From positions 1 through 42,096 of the forward strand of contig JAMYHX010000384.1 of NCBI GenBank assembly GCA_025529335.1: DNA of 42,096 nt, read 5' to 3'. This document shows, piece after piece, positions 20,171 through 30,545 of this stretch. The notes beneath the pieces were generated by a model, which saw only the letters and a list, made by a program, of their open reading frames with translations, was not told the DNA's origin and made no database searches. This DNA is from Rhizopus sp. PT2906 (Eukaryota > Mucoromycota > Mucoromycetes > Mucorales > Rhizopodaceae). The translations under genes were made by a program, and so were the position numbers. Position 1 is the stretch's first letter. Every line of letters starts with the position of its first letter.

Positions 20171-22094
20171 TTATTTCCCAAATGTTATTCCAAGCTTATG
20201 ATATTCATCCACTTTTTCTTGACTCAAGTTCAATAAGCCGGTCAACACTTCATTTGTATGTGCACCCAAGTCTGGTCCTGGCCATTCAGTTGATCCTGGT
20301 GTTGCTTCTAGTATAGGTGACATACCAGGTATCTGATATGAGTTTAGCAAATATATTCTTGCTCATAAATATCTATATATGTATATGTACCTTTAATTCC
20401 CAACCACGTCCTTCATCTTCAGTGCCAATTTTGACTGTTTCTATCATTCCTCTTGCGTTAATATGCTCATCCTCTACTATATCTTTTGCGTCATATATTT
20501 TTCCAACCGGAACGGAGGCTTCTTCCAATGTCTTAATAATTTCATCTGCTGTATGCTTTGATGTCCATTCGGCTACATCGAATACATAAGAAACCGTCTT
20601 TATTGAATTATGTGTCCAAACTTACCAATCGCTCCATCAATCACTGCTTGTTCTCTCACTCTATCAGAATTAACCTTGAATCTTTCACCAGTCTAGCAAC
20701 GTTTATAAGATGAATGATATATGGCCCTTTTTTTTTCTTTCTTTCTTACTAAATCACTTCTTCCTATGGCATTCATCAGACGAACATAGATACTATCTCC
20801 GTTTCCACCAATGATGACATGCTTTCCATCTTTACAAGGATACGTATTAGTAGGAACTATTCCGGTTAAAGTCGTGCCTGAAGGTTGTCGAATCTAATTG
20901 AACAAAGAGCTAAGAGAATGTTTACCCTCACCCTTTTCTTTCTTTGTCTAACCTGTTGAAAGCGATCGTATTCAGGGATGATGCCCTCCATCATATTCAA
21001 CACGCTTTCATAAATGGATACATCTACTACCTGTCCTGTCCTTGACTGGTTCTTTACTTTGTTTCTAGCAATCAAGCCCAAGAGAACGCCCAGGGCGGCA
21101 TGCATACCGGCTAAAGAGTCTCCAAGACTTATGTTGGGTCGCACAGGTGGTTGACCTGGATTCCCATTGACATATCTGAAGCCCCCTACGCCCTCACATA
21201 CTGATGCAAACCCTGGTTTCTTGGAGTATGGTCCAGTCTGTCCGTATCCAGAGATACGAGTATAGATCAAGGATGGATTCTCGGGGTAAATATGATCTTT
21301 TTTGAATGATGAGCAAACAATCTATAACCACCTTTTCTTGTCGTACCTGGTCCTAATCCCCATTTCTCCATTGTGCCTGGTTTGAAGTTTTCGATTAAAA
21401 CATCAGACTGTAAAGCGAGCTGTTTGACAAGGCTTGAAAAAAAAGGACTTAATTACTAGGTATAGTTTATCTCATATGATCCATACCTGCGTCCTTCTTC
21501 CGACCTTAAATCAATGCAGACCGATTTTTTGTTTCTTGCAAGTGACCGAAACCATGGACTCTGTCCATCCTTGTCGAGTCCGCGCCATTTACGAAGAGGA
21601 TCTCCTGTATTTGGTGGTTCAATTTTGATCTAGACGGTCATATTAGTTTTTTTTTTTTACTTTCTTCCCCTCCTTTTTTTTGGTAAATTACTTCTTACCA
21701 CATCTAGAAATATAAAGCCGCATCAAATATGAGGTTAAGAACAGTATTTAAGCTCTTCTTCACATTCTGCTTTACCTGCGCCATAATATCTATTATGAAA
21801 TTTTAGTCATCTTTATGCTTTTTTCTCTCTTTTTATTTACCCAAGAATGGATCCACAAAAGGGGCCGGCAATAAGCTATGTAAAGATTAAATCATTGACA
21901 CATTTCTTTTCCCTGAGTGTATATAAAGTTACCTGTCCAAGCTCAAGAACGCGTATACCCTCAAGCGGCTTTACCATAGTGCTGTTGTATTTTTTTATAA
22001 TGCTTATATGTCTAGGCTCCAGTTGAAAAGGATGTATGAGGCGCTTGGTTGGAATACCATGTTGAATCGATAATTTTTGTCGCAAGCTGTTCAT
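20171..22094 (-). CDS. CaiB/BaiF (class III) CoA-transferase, SUGCT-like (447 aa, 11 exons)
   Basis: Family III CoA-transferase, closest in layout to mitochondrial succinate/glutarate-hydroxymethylglutarate CoA-transferase (SUGCT). Exons: 22094-21933, 21875-21841, 21789-21776, 21703-21699, 21629-21487, 21432-21347, 21296-20953, 20893-20750, 20692-20626, 20572-20391, 20332-20171; 1344 nt in total, all GT..AG. Two micro-exons of 14 and 5 nt are needed to build ILGYYGADVIKIEPP. Family motifs follow in order: GIRVLELGQLIAGPFCGS, CoA-binding PPNTGDPLRKWRG, NKKSVCIDLRSEEGR, VLIENFKPGTMEKWGLG, SGYGQTGP, and RPNISLGDSLAG with the likely catalytic Asp208. The first 40 residues are basic and hydroxylated with no acidic run, so mitochondrial import is likely. 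Exact substrate is inferred from family only. It lies in tandem downstream of SCC2. Confidence 0.92.
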
Positions 22095-22435
22095 ACAAAT
22101 ATATATAAAAAAGAAATATTGAAATGGTAAAAGACAGAGAGACAAGCTAAATAATGCGTATATGAACACTGTCCAATCAGAATATCAGCTCATCAGTGTC
22201 ACAATGTATACAAGAAATCTTGGGTCTCAGCCTAAAAGTATATATGTCAACATGGACACATGGTTCTGGTGTACAGAGGATACCTGTCTATGAATCAATC
22301 AGACAATTAAATTCAGTAATATGGAAAGAACAAAGGAGAATCTCAAGTTTAAAGATACGGTTAAACTTGTGTCTGGCAGTCCATTTTACACTATTTATTT
22401 AGACAATATATAAATATTTTAAATATGTACACACT
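22095..22435. other. Spacer between SCC2 and the CoA-transferase gene
   Basis: 341 nt containing the 3' end of SCC2 and the 5' flank of the CoA-transferase (both minus strand). No gene or clear motif seen apart from AT-rich stretches. Confidence 0.4.
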
Positions 22436-25400
22436 TTAACTTTCATCTGTCATAACCAGAGCAGTGGTATCGTTCATGATGAGATACTCGAATTTACTAC
22501 ATGCATCTATGCCTGTGCGTCTATCTAATGTGCAATGTTTAAAGTACAGAAGTTCTTCTTCCCAGTCAATGAATTGTGGCATTTCAAGGTCTTTTGTTAT
22601 ATCTCTTGGTCTATGCTTATTGTTTGGGTTATATTTACATATTTGCCTAAAGGTGCATGTTAGTAAATGACACAAAAGTCTGTCTATTCCACTTACTCGT
22701 CAGGTATATCGTATAATTCAATCAATAGCTTTTTAAGCAACATCAACATACATAAAACCAGAGATAACTTTGATGCCATCAATAGGTCATGATCCATCTC
22801 ATCTTCTTCTCCTAATTTTCCTTGTTTCCTTAGAAACTGTACAAACGAAAGAAGATCTGTTCCGAGTGTCATGATGAGGCGATCTATATGATACACAACA
22901 AACAGCAACTCATCCGTCGTACAGAAATCAAACACCATCAAATTCTCTGCCAAGTACTTCAAATAGTCAAGCTCGATCTCTTCGGGCGCTGTGGTCTTTA
23001 AATCAAACATAAACGGTCTGATTAATGCATAGATGAAATCAAATTTAGCCTTTGTCTTGTCTTTCAAGACTGTGTATGTTAATGCCAGAACAGACTCGGT
23101 TCTAGAGTCTCCACCTCTTTTTCCATAACCTAACATCAATTGAGTACATCTTTTTCTATTTTGTTATTCTTTACCTTTCACATTGCTACCAAATAAAAGC
23201 TTTTGATATTGAAAAGAGGTGCTTATGTATTCACTCATCTGCATATACAAGAGTACACCATACTTGTCATGTGCATATTTATGAGTATAGTAGGCTTTTG
23301 TACGGAGCAAGACGTCAGGACTAGTCTCTGCTGCAATTATCACGGGCATACAAAGTACTGGATGAGCTAACCCACGGTGAATGACAGACGAGACGACTTC
23401 AAAGGCAGCATAAAGTAAACCTGACGTCTTGTTTAATGTGCACTCCAGGATCTTGGGTAAATATCTCTGCATCAATGAACCATTAACCCCCAGTTCTGCA
23501 TACTCCTCTGTATTTCCCAACAAAATATCAAGGTTGATAATCTCTTCTTTTTCTTCTTCTTCATGCTGACGTTTTTCGATTCTCTTATCTTCGGCTGACA
23601 GAAATTCTTGAAACACCCGCATTAGCTGCGTCTTCATTGCATTAGTACCTTGGTTAAATATCTTGTCCATCAGCTCAGTGCTCGTGTTTGATATGATAAA
23701 TGTCGGGTAGGAGCAGTAGAAATAGCCAAGCGCTTGTAATGCAGTCAAGCGTATCGTCATTCCTTGCTCTCCAAGCTCATTCATTCTTTCGTCACCCGCG
23801 AAAAAATGTAAAAGGTCAAAGACCAAGGTTCCAATGCTCCCTCTGTACACAGTATTGAGTCCCGACATGGCCTCAGGCTCTTCTTGACGTCTCTTGTCAA
23901 ATTCAAAATGCTGACAGAGCAGCCCGCAGAGTAAGAGCATCTTTAAGGCGCCCGTAAATGTCTTTTCGGTTATCGAGTAATGTAGAATGGCATCCCGTAC
24001 TTGCCGTAGCTTTAACACACAGGAGCCGAGAATCTTGATAAGAATACTATACCTACGAGATATGCGATCTACAATGACGCATAGACAAGAAGCAGCGCTT
24101 GATGTTAACTCTAATGGACATGTTGTCAATAGTTGTACTAGAATACGCTCTAGTATTTCGATAAAGCCGCGCTCGTGATATTTCATGTTTGGTAAGACAT
24201 CTCGATAGATGACCAATACGTAATACGCTCTTGTCCAGTCATCCTATTAAAACAAGTTAGGGCTCATTTACTGTAGAGAGAGAAAGAGAAAGAACAACTT
24301 ACTATTTCCGATATGGTTAAATAAGGCTGTAGCATCGATATCTGCGTGGTTCGCAATAGATCAGGACATGATTTTATAAAGGAATGCACTGTTGCCAAAT
24401 AACTGATAAATTCTGTCGTGTTATTCTCTTCGTCCAGCAAAACCATTTGATCGAATAAAGAATCAATGATCCATTGAAATATCTTTTCATACCACTCCTT
24501 AAGCTTTCCATCAGCTCCGTCTATTGTCTATTATTATATATTAGTACCTTCGAAAATAAGTCATGATATAATATACCCTCTGGACAATCTGAGATAAAGC
24601 GGCATTTTGGCCATTTAGAGAAGGATCTAGTTTAGCTACGGCTCCTGTGATCACCTTTGTCAGCTTGTTGATCTTTTGCTTTCGTTGTTTGGGAGCATTT
24701 GCGTACGAGTAACCAAAGTAATCATTTCCATCTTTTTCTACTTCTTTGAAAGGCATAAACAATATCTCTTGTGTTGCCTTTAATGCCAAATCGCTGATAG
24801 ACACTTCATTATCAGCAATGCGCATAATAAGTTTTGACGCAATGTCCACCCTGATATTTTCATCAGTAAACTTGAAGTAAAGTTCTCGCAATAGCTTTAC
24901 TAGTCGTTTACGAACATTGGTAGCAGTATCCTTGTGTGTGTGTATAGAGAATAAGAGTCTTTTAAATATATGTATTTTGTATTCTTACCATAACTCTACC
25001 GCTCACAAGCTCATATAGTTTAAGTGGGACATCATGTTGTTGACTCAGATACCTTGCAACTATTTCAATAGCAGCATCTCTTACTGAAGGAGAGTTGTCA
25101 TGCACTCTTTGAACTACAGAGGTATAAACTCGATTCTACAGGATGTAAGGCTATTTTTCGCATATTACAAAAACTCTTTTTTCATTTTACCTCCTCAAAT
25201 ATTTCTGGAACTTGCATTGATATTCTTCCGATGGCTTTTAATGACTTGACTCGAAGATAGACAGCATCTTTATCCAAGCAAGTAAAGAGTTCGGACAAGA
25301 TAAAATTATAGCTTGTATAGAGCGTCTGTCGAGATGCCAAGAGTTCAACTATACTCGCCACGTCCGATCTTGACATCTCAGGGAAACAATATGGCTTGCT

Positions 25401-27564
25401 TGGCTGAGGAAAACTATAATCTAGTCCTAGAGAGCTTAGCCAGTAATACTTGCAGGTATCTTGTAGGATTTGGACAGTCGCTAAAGGCCATTTTTCTTCT
25501 TGATCCATTGTCACATCTTGATCATCTGCTTCTTGTACCATATCTGTATTTTTATCTTCTGTCGTCGATATACTTTCCAGTATTGATTTTTTGTCAATCT
25601 TCCATCCCTTATTTGCCTTTGTCCACAAGACGGATTCGGTAAAGCCCCAGTTGACAAGATAAAACTGTACGACACTCGAACCAGCATGTTCTTCCATGAC
25701 GCTATCCAGTAGTTTCTTACGACACTGATTCAGTAATTCAATTGATTCAACTGATGTATCCTTGTTGATTTGAGTAGGCAGTTTATCATTCAAGTCAAAG
25801 ATCCAGTCTGGTCTGTACACCTTTGTGTTATCTCCCGAAAGTAGATCCTGGCTCGTTCTGATCTTACAGGCAATGATTCCTAACCACTCAACCGCTAATG
25901 TTTTCAAGTATTGATCCGAGTGGTCTCCTTCAAGCAATGCTATCTTTTTATATATAAAAATTAATATTTGCACACAAGAAAAGCGTCTCTTTTCTTTCTT
26001 ACTAGAATACGACTAAACACTTTTATGATAAGTTCAGCTACTGGCCAAGCTGGATCATTAAATACCTTCATCACATCCTCAAGTGTATTCGATAACAGCT
26101 GTCTGTACTCGGTCAAAGAATACACATCTTTTCGTTTTGACTTGCACCTATGCATATGATTTCATTAAGATTGTTTTTTTTTCTTTTTGTATATTTTCTT
26201 ACTTTGACATAAGAAACTCTAGAAAGAACGATGCACTATTGGCAGCAGCTTCAGCAGCGTGTCTCCAAGCATTGGCAGCCTTAGTCAACAACTGATCGTC
26301 CAATAATTTCAATTTTTCTGCATCATTGCTCTTTTGTGCCTTTTGATACTTTATATTCCATTTTCTAAACCAGTTTCTATATCCACTCAGGTTGCTCACA
26401 TTCGAACTACACTGAACTAATTCCATAAAGAGAGCACTGATCACATGAATTGACTGGTTATCGTGTAGCCGATAGTTTCGTTTATCATTCATAGCCGTTA
26501 ATGAGCCTAAACTCGTCAATATTTCTTCAAAGATCCATCTCCTGTGCTGCGGATAAGAACTAAATATATGTTTAAGTATATCAAGCGCGCTAAACTTGAG
26601 CTGTTCATAAGGACTGAACATATCACTGTCTTCTAATATGCATTCCGTTTGTTCGGACTGGTCATGAAAAAAAGGTGCCATGCTTATATAAGCAACTGTC
26701 ACGAGAACATCGTCGTCCAATTCTTCGCGTTGGATTAGCTGATGTGCTCGACGCAAAAACTTGGTGATGTTTGGGATAAACAGGGACACAAGTCTTTTCT
26801 CTTTGGGTGATTCACGAATTAGATCATAGACAGTACGTGTGTTGAGGTTAACTATCAAAACAATAAGCGTTTGCTTCACTTTTTTTTTGTATATTTACAT
26901 GATGACTGTTCTTCAAACTCGTTCAGGTCAGTAAAGGGGTATACTATATAATCCAACTGGTTCTTGATAAAATGTAGACAATGTGTAATCAAATGCCTTG
27001 AAACAAACTGTTTGTCCAGACGACAATGAATCAATATATCAAACAAGATACCAGCGATCTCGATCGTTTCGCTTAAAAGATTCAGCATCGAGAACAGAGC
27101 CGTTTTGTTTCTCGTTTGGGAGTAGTGTTCGATCAGATCCAATTCGGTGCATACGGTGATACTATTTTCAAGCAATTTGATGACCTTGCTGAACTTTTCC
27201 ATGTCTACAATTGATTCTATTTTATTGTGGTTCATTGCTGTCATAAGAAGTGACGTAAACCTTCGAGCGACTTGAATGTCCAGGAGTGGTATGTTGTCAT
27301 AAAACTTGAGCAACGACTTTGTCTTTTGTTGAGTTTTGTCTCTCTCATAGTTTTCTAGATCGTTGCATATACAAGTAATATAATGCGAAAGTCTGCTTTG
27401 AATCACTATTTATATACATTTGTCAAAGAGTCCTTTTTCTCATTAACAACCCCCAACTTACAGTTAGTGCGTGGAATTGAAGTGGGAGTATCAAATTCTG
27501 TTGTTGAATTAGAGCCATTGACAGGCAAAGGTGCCTGAAATTCTACTTGTTCATTAGACTCCAT
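22436..27564 (-). CDS. SCC2: Cohesin loader Scc2/Mis4/NIPBL (1531 aa, 11 exons)
   Basis: HEAT-repeat subunit that loads cohesin onto chromosomes with Scc4 and activates the cohesin ATPase. Exons: 27564-27462, 27405-26899, 26851-26203, 26147-26003, 25943-25191, 25135-24989, 24930-24577, 24527-24303, 24243-23175, 23129-22697, 22646-22436; 4596 nt, no internal stop. Diagnostic segments are NDPAWPVAELIIKVFSRIL, TLAVEWLGIIACKIR, VHDNSPSVRDAAIEIVARYL, TNVRKRLVKLLRELYFKF, MTIRLTALQALGYFYCSYP and LAHPVLCMPVIIAAETSPDV, matching the conserved hook region of Scc2/NIPBL in the right order. An acidic KE-rich linker (EKRQHEEEEKEEI) interrupts the C-terminal part. Length is close to the yeast protein, but only about 35 residues precede the first helical repeats. 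The N-terminal Scc4-binding region is therefore short or lies in an unseen exon. Confidence 0.92.
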
Positions 27565-27964
27565 ATATACAGTATAAAAAAAGAAAGGAATCCAAAAATA
27601 AAAAAAGAGGGGCGCGTCTAATGCGCGTGCACTAAACGCGAACTGAGCTTGAATACCAAACTAGAAAGTGACTTTAATAACAAACAAGATTAAATTTTCA
27701 TACCAAAATAGGTCTGTTGGTTTAGACTTTTCAGAAACAAGCTTGGTAAAGCTTAAATAAGAGGAGAGAGAGAGAGAGAAAGAGAAAGGTTTATACCATA
27801 AATGTCAGACCTGAGTCAATTGCGACTCAGTGATCTGACAATCAACAGTTGTGACAGTAATATTCAAAGGTTACATTTCAAAACACTTTATTTCTCAGCT
27901 TTATCAAAACAGTCACTCCCTGAAAAGTATAAAAGACGAGCGAAATTGCATCTTTTTGTTCTTC
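27565..27964. promoter_or_regulatory. Divergent intergenic region between SCC2 and U1 snRNA
   Basis: SCC2 is transcribed leftwards and U1 rightwards from here. A GA-rich tract (27762-27787) sits midway. Open frames starting near 27802 and 27851 on the plus strand run straight into the U1 snRNA and are not genes. Confidence 0.5.
27928..27934 (+). promoter_or_regulatory. TATA box upstream of U1 snRNA
   Basis: TATAAAA begins 37 nt before the predicted U1 5' end at 27965, fitting a polymerase II snRNA promoter. No other obvious conserved snRNA element can be named from one copy. Confidence 0.6.
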
Positions 27965-28127
27965 ATACTTACCTGGGTCGTACATCTGGACTCACGAACC
28001 CCGGATGTACAGTGGGATTGGTCGTCATTGCACAGCGACGATCGGCCCCGCTGCGAACACCTTCGGGTGTCTCGAGGCCACAATTTTTGCTTTGGGGGAA
28101 TGGGTGGTTCGCCGCCTGCTCCCCCGG
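27965..28127 (+). ncRNA. U1: U1 spliceosomal snRNA (about 163 nt)
   Basis: The 5' end ATACTTACCTGG (27965-27976) is the invariant U1 sequence that pairs with 5' splice sites. Stem-loop 1 has arms GTACATC (27980-27986) and GATGTAC (28004-28010), with loop GACTCACGAAC matching the U1-70K site. Stem-loop 2 has loop ATTGCACAGC (28027-28036), the U1A recognition sequence ATTGCAC, on a stem CGTC/GACG extended by wobble pairs. Stem-loop 3 is ACACC-TTCG-GGTGT (28057-28070). The Sm site is AATTTTTG (28082-28089). Stem-loop 4 pairs GGGGG (28094-28098) with CCCCC (28121-28125) and has an inner GGTGG-TTCG-CCGCC hairpin. Total length is almost that of human U1 (164 nt). The 3' end is inferred from the end of stem-loop 4. 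It converges on the IPK2 gene 86 nt away. Confidence 0.97.
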
Positions 28128-28213
28128 TTTTAATTGAATGTAAATGAAAAACTCTAGACTAATGTGACATGTTTTATTAAAATGCAAAATGAGAGAATAT
28201 AAATGAGTGATTT

Positions 28214-29296
28214 CTACAGTTTTTCTTGATGTTGTATTTTTAGGCATTGATATAAAATGTCAATGATATTATCAAATCCTTTGACGAGATCTGGATCCTG
28301 TTCCTCTCGTTCAGAATGCCAATCTGAATGCGCAAAATCAATTAGTCGTAAATCACACATCTTGGGCGCCAAGTTATCGTCTTCTTCTTCATCTGTTTGC
28401 TTTCCTTTTCCCTTTTGACGATCCTCATCGAGCATGTACTTCCATGTTTTTTCTGCAGCTGCTCTATCTCCTTCATACACAAACAACAAGGATGATCCAA
28501 TCAGTTGTAAGTTCGGCATCGAAACAATGGCTTCCTTTATCTCTTGTAATGTGTCAATGAAACATTCGATGATCCAACGCATATATTTACTGGGTATAGG
28601 CTCATCTTTCTTTTGTTGATCCTCACTCGAGTAATTTCTGTATTCTTCGGTTTTCAATCCATAGGCTGATGTTGGAAACAAAAAGGCCATGATCGCTTCA
28701 ACTGTGTTTTCGACCGTTCTTGTCTTTCCAAATCGTTTTTCATAGGTTGCGTAACGGTGTTCCACTGTGTCATACACCTATGATTCAATTAATTCTCTAG
28801 CACCATTTTGTTTGGGCATACATACCTTTAATCCAGATATTCTTAACCCTAATGTGCTTGATGTCGTATTGACTGACTGAGAAATCATCTTTTGTCTTTT
28901 TTCCTCTGAGGCATCTGCATCATATAATAATGAGCCCATCTTCAAGTCCATGATGCACGGTCGAGTAAAGCCATGAAGAATATTTTCCAAACAGACATTT
29001 TGTTCTTGTTGGTCAAGTCCCTGAACAGTTTCCATCAGGTAACAGTTTGTTGAATCACCCACGAGCTCAGATGTTTCAAGTATTGAAAGATCGTGCTCAG
29101 TGGCCGCACGCAACGTACCGTAGCACTGAGGAAGAAAGTCAAGGAACTCTGGATAGTTTTGTGCGTCTTGATAAAAGTTGACCTCTTTTGGCTTGCATGG
29201 TTTTATAATCATCAAGTCATCAGTCGAAGTTGTCAGGAGCATCAGTTTATCGTGACCAGCTACTTGTTGATCAAAATATTTAAACGGTTGACTCAT
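28214..29296 (-). CDS. ARG82: Inositol polyphosphate multikinase, Arg82/Ipk2 type (344 aa)
   Basis: Phosphorylates inositol trisphosphate and tetrakisphosphate in the nucleus, feeding InsP5/InsP6 synthesis. Exons are 29296-28826 and 28777-28214, with a 48-nt intron (GTATGT..CATAG) placed between residues 157 and 158. Family motifs are the inositol-binding PxxxDxKxG as PCIMDLKMG (residues 113-121), SSLLFVYEG (from residue 252), and the metal-binding LIDFAHSDW with Asp304. There is also an N-terminal lid start (QVAGHDKLMLLTTSTDDLMI) and YPEFLDFLPQCYGTL. The acidic insert DRQKGKGKQTDEEEDDNLAP before the last motif is common in this family. Size agrees with yeast Arg82 (355 aa). It shares a 148-nt divergent promoter with the TLDc gene. 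Confidence 0.93.
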
Positions 29297-29444
29297 TCAA
29301 AGAGACAAGAGAAAAAGGAAAAAAAAAAAAAAAAGGTGTAGCGGGGATTAAATACATGTTTCTCTCACTTTTTTCCCTCTTGTTTGTTTCCTCATAAAAT
29401 AGATTGAGACGCTAAAGAAGAAAAGAGAGAGTTAAAGAAGTAAT

Positions 29445-30181
29445 ATGGGAATACAATTAACTGGAAGAAGAGAGGACACTGATATTGTATTGACAGACGA
29501 AATAGCAGACAAGGTAATTACAATAAAGTGCAAGTTATAAAACTGACATTTTGAAATTATAACAGCTAAGAGTGCATCTACCTCGGCGATATAGACTTGC
29601 ACCTGAAATGGTACTGTTGTATAGTTTAGATCAACATGGTATCAGTTTATCGACGCTATATCGTCTTGTCAAAAATAATAAAGGGCCCTGTGTGCTAGTG
29701 ATTAAAGATGCTGACAAGAATGTATGCTTATCTTTATACATATACACATAGACTCATATTTCTTATTAGATCTTTGGTGCTTATCTTAACGAATCATTAA
29801 AACCAGGTACGCGTTACTATGGCACAGGTGAATGGTAAGTCATGCCTCTTCAGATATTTATTCTAAGCTGCATAAAAAAAGTTTTCTATGGAAATGGCAG
29901 ACACCGGAATGTCAAATTACAGCTTACAAATGGACAGGGAAAAATGATTACATGATACTTTCAGAACCAGACTTCATTGCTATTGGTGGAGGGTAATCTA
30001 TTATAAATCTCTTTTATCTATTACTCATACTTTCATTAGTGAGGGTGTCTTTGGATTATGGATAAATTCGGAATTAGAGAAAGGATACAGTCAATCATGC
30101 CCTACATTTGATAATGAACGATTGACACCAAGACCAGAATTTGAATGTATAGAGTTAGAGATTTGGGGTTTCCGTATTTGA
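29445..30181 (+). CDS. OXR1: TLDc-domain protein, OXR1-like (180 aa, 5 exons)
   Basis: Exons are 29445-29513, 29566-29721, 29770-29834, 29882-29992 and 30040-30181, giving 543 nt and 180 aa; introns are 47-52 nt. Almost the whole protein is a TLDc domain. It runs LRVHLPRRYRLAPEMVLLYS, LDQHGISLSTLYRLVK, VLVIKDADKNIFGAYLNESL, YYGTGECFLWKW, YKWTGKNDYMILSEPDFIAI, GGGEGVFGLWINSELEKGYS and the closing FECIELEIWGF. TLDc proteins protect against oxidative damage and, for yeast Oxr1 and animal relatives, bind and disassemble the V-ATPase. No LysM or GRAM domain is attached, so it is a minimal form. Short N-terminal stretch of 23 residues before the domain. It lies directly upstream of G6PD in the same orientation. 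Confidence 0.92.
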
Positions 30182-30545
30182 ATAAATAGATGACGCGTAT
30201 AGTGGGATAGCTCGGAGAATTAGCGGGCTGTCCTTGGTTTTTCCGTTTCCCCCTTTTTTTTTTTTTTTTTTTTTTTACTTATTACAAATGATTAACAAAC
30301 TAGAGTATAGTTTTGCAGTAGAGAAAGAAAGAAAATAAAAGCCATGTTTACAATGATCTAATATACGCGTGAATGGGTTATGATGACTAAGATGATGTCT
30401 AATGAATTTATAATAAGTGTAACTTCCGGGATAAAAAATGATGATAAAGGTTTTCAAAAAAAATTATTTGGGGCGAGTATAATGCAATAAATTTAAGCTT
30501 TCTTTTTCTTTTTCTCTCTCTTTTTTTTTTCTTCTTTAAACAAAA
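30182..30545. other. Spacer with hairpin and T23 tract before G6PD
   Basis: A 7-bp stem, GGATAGC (30209-30215) with GCTGTCC (30231-30237, one G-U pair), lies just after the TLDc stop, followed by T23 at 30254-30276. The 3' half holds a pyrimidine-rich G6PD leader (30499-30535). No gene seen. Confidence 0.5.

Noticed and set aside
27802..28147. Open frames on the plus strand reading into a GC-richer segment
   Set aside because: The segment from 27965 is U1 snRNA; the apparent coding is a by-product of its sequence and there is no domain.
27969..28247. Minus-strand open frame of 92 codons
   Set aside because: It is the antisense of U1 snRNA plus the IPK2 3' flank.
30254..30276. T23 tract as a retrotransposed poly(A) tail
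   Set aside because: No coding relic in the right orientation next to it and no target-site duplication visible.
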